From assembly GCA_037501455.1 (NCBI GenBank), contig CM074860.1, positions 35,164,501-35,228,500 of the forward strand: a stretch of 64,000 nucleotides of DNA. The letters are read 5' to 3'. The notes under the pieces are model-generated. The model was given only the letters and a program-made list of their open reading frames with translations. It had not been told where the DNA came from and searched no databases. How positions within the stretch are numbered: the first letter of the stretch is position 1; each line of letters starts with the position of its first letter. The DNA is from Lantana camara. Its lineage: Eukaryota > Streptophyta > Magnoliopsida > Lamiales > Verbenaceae. A program made the translations under genes and the position numbers. Below, piece after piece: positions 59,335 to 64,000 of this stretch.

Positions 59335-60184
59335 TATATAATATATTATAGGTATATATTTATTATATATTTATACATGTTTATTATATATTAATATTAT
59401 TTAATTTAATTGAATTATAGAATTTAATTGTTACCTATTTCATGTTTTATTTAATTTTCTAAATTTAATTGAATGTATTTAATTGTCTATTTTCTAATTG
59501 TAGATGCGATTGAATATGTTTAATTGTTTATGTTCTAATTTTAAATGTGATTTAATTTGTGCTTTGATTATATTTGAATTTCGTGAATTAATTGGATTGA
59601 AAATGTGAAATTATGAAAGTGAATGACTTGATTATATGATTTAAATGTATTAATAGTGCACATGAACATTTTCATAACATAATTTTATCTTTTATACATT
59701 TATATCATGATCATTGCATTGCCGAGCGTCTTATTTGGTCATATTGAGTCTCACTTCACCTTTCTTGCATAGATTTTGATCCTGTGGGAGACGAGGCCGG
59801 TCAGTGAGGCTCGTGCTTTCTTCTTTTGACGGTTTAAGGTGGGTTTTTCTTCTATGTAGATACAAGACCCTATATATACCTTCAATGTGAAAGTTTTCGA
59901 CCAAAATTAATATATATATAGAGAGTCGTTTTAAAGAGTAAATGTTTTCAACGTAAAGCCTTGTTTTATCAATCCTACCTAATGTTTTGGCGAGAAATGA
60001 TCGAATGCACGAATGGGGCCCAGGGACTTAGTGTGAGTGGCTATCCAGGGAGGCACGGGCCGACGGTGATCCCTCACACTACTTCCACCAATTAACGGCG
60101 TAACCGGACCTCGTTAGGAGTTAGCGAGGAATGGACGCTGAGCGCCATCTGGGGAGTCATGTAACCCCTTTTGGTCAATGAATG

Positions 60185-60212
60185 GGTGGTCGGGCCTTGC
60201 AAACCCACCACC
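60185..60212 (+). ncRNA. Conserved intron 2 hairpin, element 3 LTR c
   Basis: Same stem and loop as 43434-43461. Confidence 0.5.
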
Positions 60213-60950
60213 AACCCGGAGGAAGAAGGAGTAAATGTTAATGAATGTGCACAAAAGATTGATTGCATGAAAAGAATAAATGAATGAATGTTTAAATGGT
60301 TTACACAAGGTGTTGGTTGGAGATAATGCACGCCCACTCGCCGGGCCAATAATGACCTAATGTTAATGATTCGTTATAAGCCCCTTTGATGATTCTATTC
60401 ACCCACTTGGGAAAGTCTTTAAAACCTCACTTGGGATTATAGCTTGCATGTGATTGTTTAATTGCCGTCGTATATTATATCTATACCCTGTTTTATAACC
60501 ACCAGTCCCTTTTGGACTGAACCCGTTTGGTTTTCAGTTGTTTTGTGCAGGTGTTGAGGGAGCTAGGCGGGAATACGAGTCCTAGGTCTTGCATTCGTCT
60601 CTAGCTCTGTATTTTGAGTCTTACACTTGCATATTACACTTTTGATTATTGTATATGAATATTATCTTGGAGCGTACATGTTTTGGGCCGTGATGGCAAT
60701 TGATGATGTATATGGTTGATTTTTGGAGCTTGGATGCTCATGGTACATGTATATATGGTATATGTTCGTTCATTGCTTCCGCTTTAATGTCTTATGTTGT
60801 TATATAGTTTTGAGGGTTAGCCCGCCTAGCTTAGAGTGTGTGTGTGTGTATCCCCGTTCGCCGTGATTTGGCTCGGGTATAGATCGTCCATTTCATATTC
60901 GGGTCGGGTCTCGGTGCGGGGGATGTGACGCCTTGCGCTCGGGTGTTACA

Positions 60951-61043
60951 CCGTGACACCCCCGTGTCACGGTACAGAAACTCAACCCAACAAACACCCC
61001 CGTGTCACGCTGAAGAAGGAAAAAGTGACAACCCCGTGTCAAC
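60951..61043 (-). repeat. Palindrome array of element B LTR, right part
   Basis: Starts with the ccgtg target duplication (60951-60955). The interrupted palindrome continues as acacccccgtgtcacgg at 60956-60972, followed by copies centred at 60999.5 and 61034.5. Spacing is 38 and 35 nt. The later copies are less symmetrical. Confidence 0.92.
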
Positions 61044-61964
61044 TGCGCGTGACAGAAAAACAGGGCAAATTCGGACAACACTAAAATCCAACCAAAACAC
61101 CAAATTCAATCTAATATAAATGATCAAACACAACATATACATGATATACTTCAACTATACAACGATCAAACCAATAAATATGCATCCAATCACCAAGAAT
61201 TAAGCCCCAAAACCCCATAATTATTCATATACTCCAACTTTCCCATATCCTCATGTTTCATGCAAGAAATGAAGGAAATATGAGCTAAACATGCTTCTAA
61301 TCATAACTACACATAAAAGCATCAAGCTAACATCAAATCCTACTCATATACTCAATCAAAGATTTCAAATACTCCCCAATATATACCTTGAAATGAAAGA
61401 AGAATGAGATGAGATGAAGATGTGATGATGTTGATGATCTTAGCTCCAAAGTTCTTCAATTATAGCTTGAGATAAGATGAAATCTTCCTTCCTTCTCTTG
61501 AATGTGTAAATACCGTTTTTTTTAGTGTGTGTGTGTGATGTTCTTGTATGAAAATGTATGTATGAGCAAGTGATGGAAGAGATACATATACTTGATATAT
61601 TATATCATCCGCTAACAAGCCTAATACCAACCTAATTGCATAATAGTCCCTCAAGTATTTAAATGAATGAAATCAAGTCATATCTCTTCACCAAAGATCA
61701 TTTAACTCCAATCCATGCTATGCAATTAGGTCCATAAATTTATGAGATGATCCATTAAAGTCGTATAAGATAATTAAGCACATTATCACTTAATTAACGA
61801 ATTTCACATTAAAACTAATGCATATAAATACATAGAAAGGTATAATGCACATAGTAATGTAATGAAATTATGATAAGCAAGTAAATGTATAAAATTAAAC
61901 CCCCAACTCCCGAAGACCCGCACGTGGCGTGCTTACCTGAACTTCTGGAATTTGGGGCGTTACA
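60956..61964 (-). repeat. Element B 3' LTR, right piece
   Basis: Ends on + in ggggcgttaca (TGTAACGCCCC on the minus strand), followed by the polypurine tract. The leader donor tcaag|gtatat reads on the minus strand at 61387/61386, so predicted intron 1 spans 61386 down to 60956 and 40556 down to 40238. Confidence 0.93.
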
Positions 61965-61980
61965 ACTCTCCCCCTCTTAG
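61965..61980 (-). other. Polypurine tract, element B
   Basis: Minus strand ctaagagggggagagt directly before the LTR. Confidence 0.9.
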
Positions 61981-61998
61981 AAGAATCTGGTCCCCAGA

Positions 61999-62410
61999 TT
62001 CATTGATCGGATGAAAATAACTCCGGGTGAAACTTCTTCATCTTCTCTTCCGGTTCCCAAGTCATTTCTTCGGTCCTGTCACTCCGCTATAACACTTTCA
62101 CCATAGGAATATTCCGATTCCTCAACTCTTGATATTTCCTGTCCAATATTCTGACCGGTTTCTGTACAAAAGATAAATTCGGTTCCAACTCCACTTCTTC
62201 AACGGGGAGAATTTCTGTTTCATCCGGATAATACTTCCTGAGTTGAGATACATGAAAAACATTGTGAATTCCGGTAAGATTAGGTGGTAGGTCCACTCGA
62301 TAAGCTACTTCTCCAATTCTCTCAATAATCTCAAACGGACCTAGGTAACGGGGATTCAACTTTCCTCCCTTTCCAATTCTAGAAAATCCCTTTCGAGGAG
62401 ATACCTTCAA
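61999..62410 (-). pseudogene. Element B integrase C-terminus and chromodomain-like tail (stop)
   Basis: Minus strand: [49 protein letters not shown], then an amber stop at about 62087-62089 where relatives have Trp (VLWRS). The frame continues beyond it through TWEPEEKMKKFHPE to a TGA at 61999-62001, so only the stop separates the chromodomain-like tail. Confidence 0.9.
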
Positions 62411-63651
62411 GAAAACCCGGTCCCCACTTCAAATTTGAGATCCCTCCGGCGAATATCGGCGTAACTCTTCTGTCTATCTTGTGCAGCCTTCATCCGGTGT
62501 TGTATAATCCGAACTTTCTCAATCATGGCTTCCACAGCTTTAGAAGATTTCTCAAACTTTCTTCCTTTCTTAACTCCTTCCCATTTTGACCACTTCCACT
62601 CTTCCAAATCAAAGAATAACGGTGACCTACATTTTCGCCCATATAGCAATTCATACGGAGCCATACCAATCGTTGCTTGAAAGCTATTATTGTAAGCGAA
62701 CTCCACCAAAGGAAGTTGATCATGCCACGAAGTCTGGAAATCTAAGGCACAAGCTCGAAGTAGGTCTTCCAAGTACCGAATAACCCTCTCAGATTGCCCA
62801 TCAGTTTGTGGATGAAATGCCGTACTGAACTGAAGCTTTGTACCCAACATCTCTTGTAACTCTTGCCATAACCTCGAAGTGAAACGGGGATCTCGGTCCG
62901 AAACAATACTCACCGGAATACCATGAAGTCGTACAATCTCCCGGTTGTAAATCTCAGCCAACTTCCGGATCTTAAAGGGCATTCTGACCGGTAGAAAATG
63001 AGCAGACTTTGTCAGGCGATCCACAATCACCCAAATACCATCGAATCCACCCTTCACTCTAGGCAACCCGGATATAAAATCCATCGTCACCTGTTCCCAC
63101 TTCCACTCAGGAATAGGTAACGGCTGAAGAAGACCTCCCGGTTTCTGGTGTTCAGCTTTCACTTTCTGACAAGTGAGGCAGTGCTTCACAAACTCTGCTA
63201 CATCCTTCTTCAACCCACGCCACCAATAATACTGTTTGAGATCCTTGTACATCTTATTCCCTCCAGGGTGAATTGAGTAAGCTGACTTGTGAGCTTCCTC
63301 GAGCAATACCCTTTTTAAATCATTGGGTACTACTACTCGGTTCTTGAAACGAAGAAGACCGATTTCATCGAACCCAAATGGACTCTCCGGATCCTCTCTA
63401 GCCTCAGAGACCAATCTCTGAACTCCCGGATCCTTTCCTTGGGCCTCAAACATTCTGTACTTTAAGTCCGGATAAATGGAGATATTAGAAACTCGAGCTT
63501 TGATCACAATAGGCTCCATTCCATTACTTGCACCAACTTCCGAGTTCGAAACACTCACTTTCCTACTTAGAGCGTCGGCAACTACATTAGCTTTCCCGGG
63601 ATGATATTTGATAACACAATCATAATCTTCTAGTCGCTCCATCCATCTCCG
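62407..63651 (-). pseudogene. Element B RNase H C-terminus and integrase
   Basis: Minus strand, open from 63642 to 62407. Contains [27 protein letters not shown] (catalytic Asp present), the zinc finger ([23 protein letters not shown]), and the integrase core with D, D, E ([39 protein letters not shown]). It ends in a frameshift at about 62415-62425, where a base is missing in the segment corresponding to VGDRVFLK. Very close to element 1 in this region, but with an intact integrase core. Confidence 0.92.
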
Positions 63652-64000
63652 CTACCTCATATTGAGTTCCTTTTGTGTGAAAAGGTATTGGAGACTTTTA
63701 TGATCGGTGAAAATCTCAAATGACACTCCATACAAGTAATGTCTCCACTTCCCGAGCGCGAAAATCACGGCAGCAAGCTCTAAATCATGCGTCGGATAGT
63801 TCTTCTCATGATCCTTCAATTTTCGTGAGGCATAAGCGACAACCTTGCCCTTCTGAGTTAATACACTTCCCAAACCTTCCCTCGACGCGTCAGTATACAC
63901 AGCATATCCCTCCAAACCCTCTGGAAGAGTTAACACTGGAGCAGAAACCAATCTCTCTCTCAAAACATCAAAGCTCTTCTCACACTTCTCATCCCACTCA
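63652..64000 (-). pseudogene. Element B connection/RNase H N-terminal part, continues past window
   Basis: Minus strand: [66 protein letters not shown]. An amber stop at 63652-63654 falls in the NMRQRRW motif, where relatives have Gln. The reverse transcriptase lies beyond the window end. Confidence 0.9.

Larger units (their letters stand above)
40557..60950 (+). mobile_element. Element 3: Tekay-type chromovirus array, three LTRs and two internal regions
   Basis: LTRs at 40557-44197, 48953-52554 and 57310-60950 alternate with internal regions of equal length (4,755 bp each: 44198-48952 and 52555-57309). Each internal region has a primer-binding site, gag-pol and polypurine tract. One ccgtg duplication flanks the whole, so the array occupies a single integration site. 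LTR and internal copies differ by scattered substitutions and repeat-length changes, which argues against a simple assembly duplication. Same topology as the gag-only array at 6532-22048. Confidence 0.94.
57310..60950 (+). repeat. Element 3 LTR c (3,641 bp)
   Basis: Outer right LTR. Two TA tracts (57471-57511 and 59270-59330). Introns at 58312-59772 and 59839-60550. The intron 1 acceptor reads ttgcatag instead of ttgcacag. Confidence 0.96.
39094..64000 (-). mobile_element. Element B: chromovirus on minus strand, continues past the window
   Basis: 3' LTR in two pieces (39094-40556 and 60956-61964), polypurine tract, then integrase and RNase H reading leftwards from the window end. Closest in protein and LTR sequence to element 1. 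The three-LTR array at 40557-60950 sits inside its LTR. cagag at 39089-39093 is the expected target duplication; its partner lies beyond the window. Confidence 0.92.

Overview
The window is plant nuclear DNA, most likely from a eudicot, and it is almost entirely nested retrotransposons. The evidence is Ty3/gypsy chromoviruses of the Tekay/Del type with primer-binding sites matching the 3' end of initiator tRNA-Met, plant LINEs with a C-terminal plant-type RNase H domain, a MITE with an 8-bp target duplication, and AT-rich flanks. I saw no bacterial, plastid or mitochondrial genes, no tRNA or rRNA genes, and no CRISPR array. The only hint of a host gene is a telo-box/site II/TATA promoter near 34.5 kb.

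Layout, outermost to innermost. (1) A LINE on + runs from before 25,296 to a poly-A near 34,393. It is cut by element 1 (1-25,295, whose 5' LTR starts about 84 bp outside the window), a palindromic LTR-derived insertion (27,688-29,463), a MITE (30,694-31,206) and a solo LTR (31,467-34,150, TSD atggc). (2) Element 1 is a decayed Tekay-type chromovirus. Its integrase is split by a 15.5-kb insertion (6,532-22,048, TSD gtatg) on the minus strand: a gag-only element arranged LTR-internal-LTR-internal-LTR. (3) From 34.4 to 37.2 kb lies AT-rich sequence with the candidate promoter. (4) From 37.2 kb to the end is a second nest: LINE 2 (minus), cut by LTR A, cut by LTR C, cut by element B (minus; its 3' LTR spans 39,094-61,964 and its pol runs to the window end). 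Element B's LTR is itself cut by a 20.4-kb array (40,557-60,950, TSD ccgtg) of a fourth chromovirus, again with three LTRs and two internal regions.

No autonomous element is intact. Element 1 has at least five in-frame stops and several frameshifts. The two element 3 internal regions share two stops and also carry private lesions in different domains. Element B has two stops and a frameshift. The gag-only element encodes capsid and nucleocapsid but no recognisable polymerase, so it would depend on enzymes supplied by another element.

The most interesting signal lies inside the LTRs. Five LTR families that differ over most of their length share one architecture: a conserved 5' splice site, a long first leader intron, a small exon of 63-81 nt, a second intron of about 0.7-1.1 kb with a conserved hairpin, and a third exon leading to the primer-binding site. 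In every family the first intron holds a cluster of four to six short GC-rich palindromes. The palindrome word is mostly family-specific, but the spacing is shared: pairs have centres 31-35 nt apart, and successive pairs are separated by about 38-50 nt (69 nt once). Element 3 inserted into one of these palindromes in element B, and the two elements carry the identical 18-bp word.
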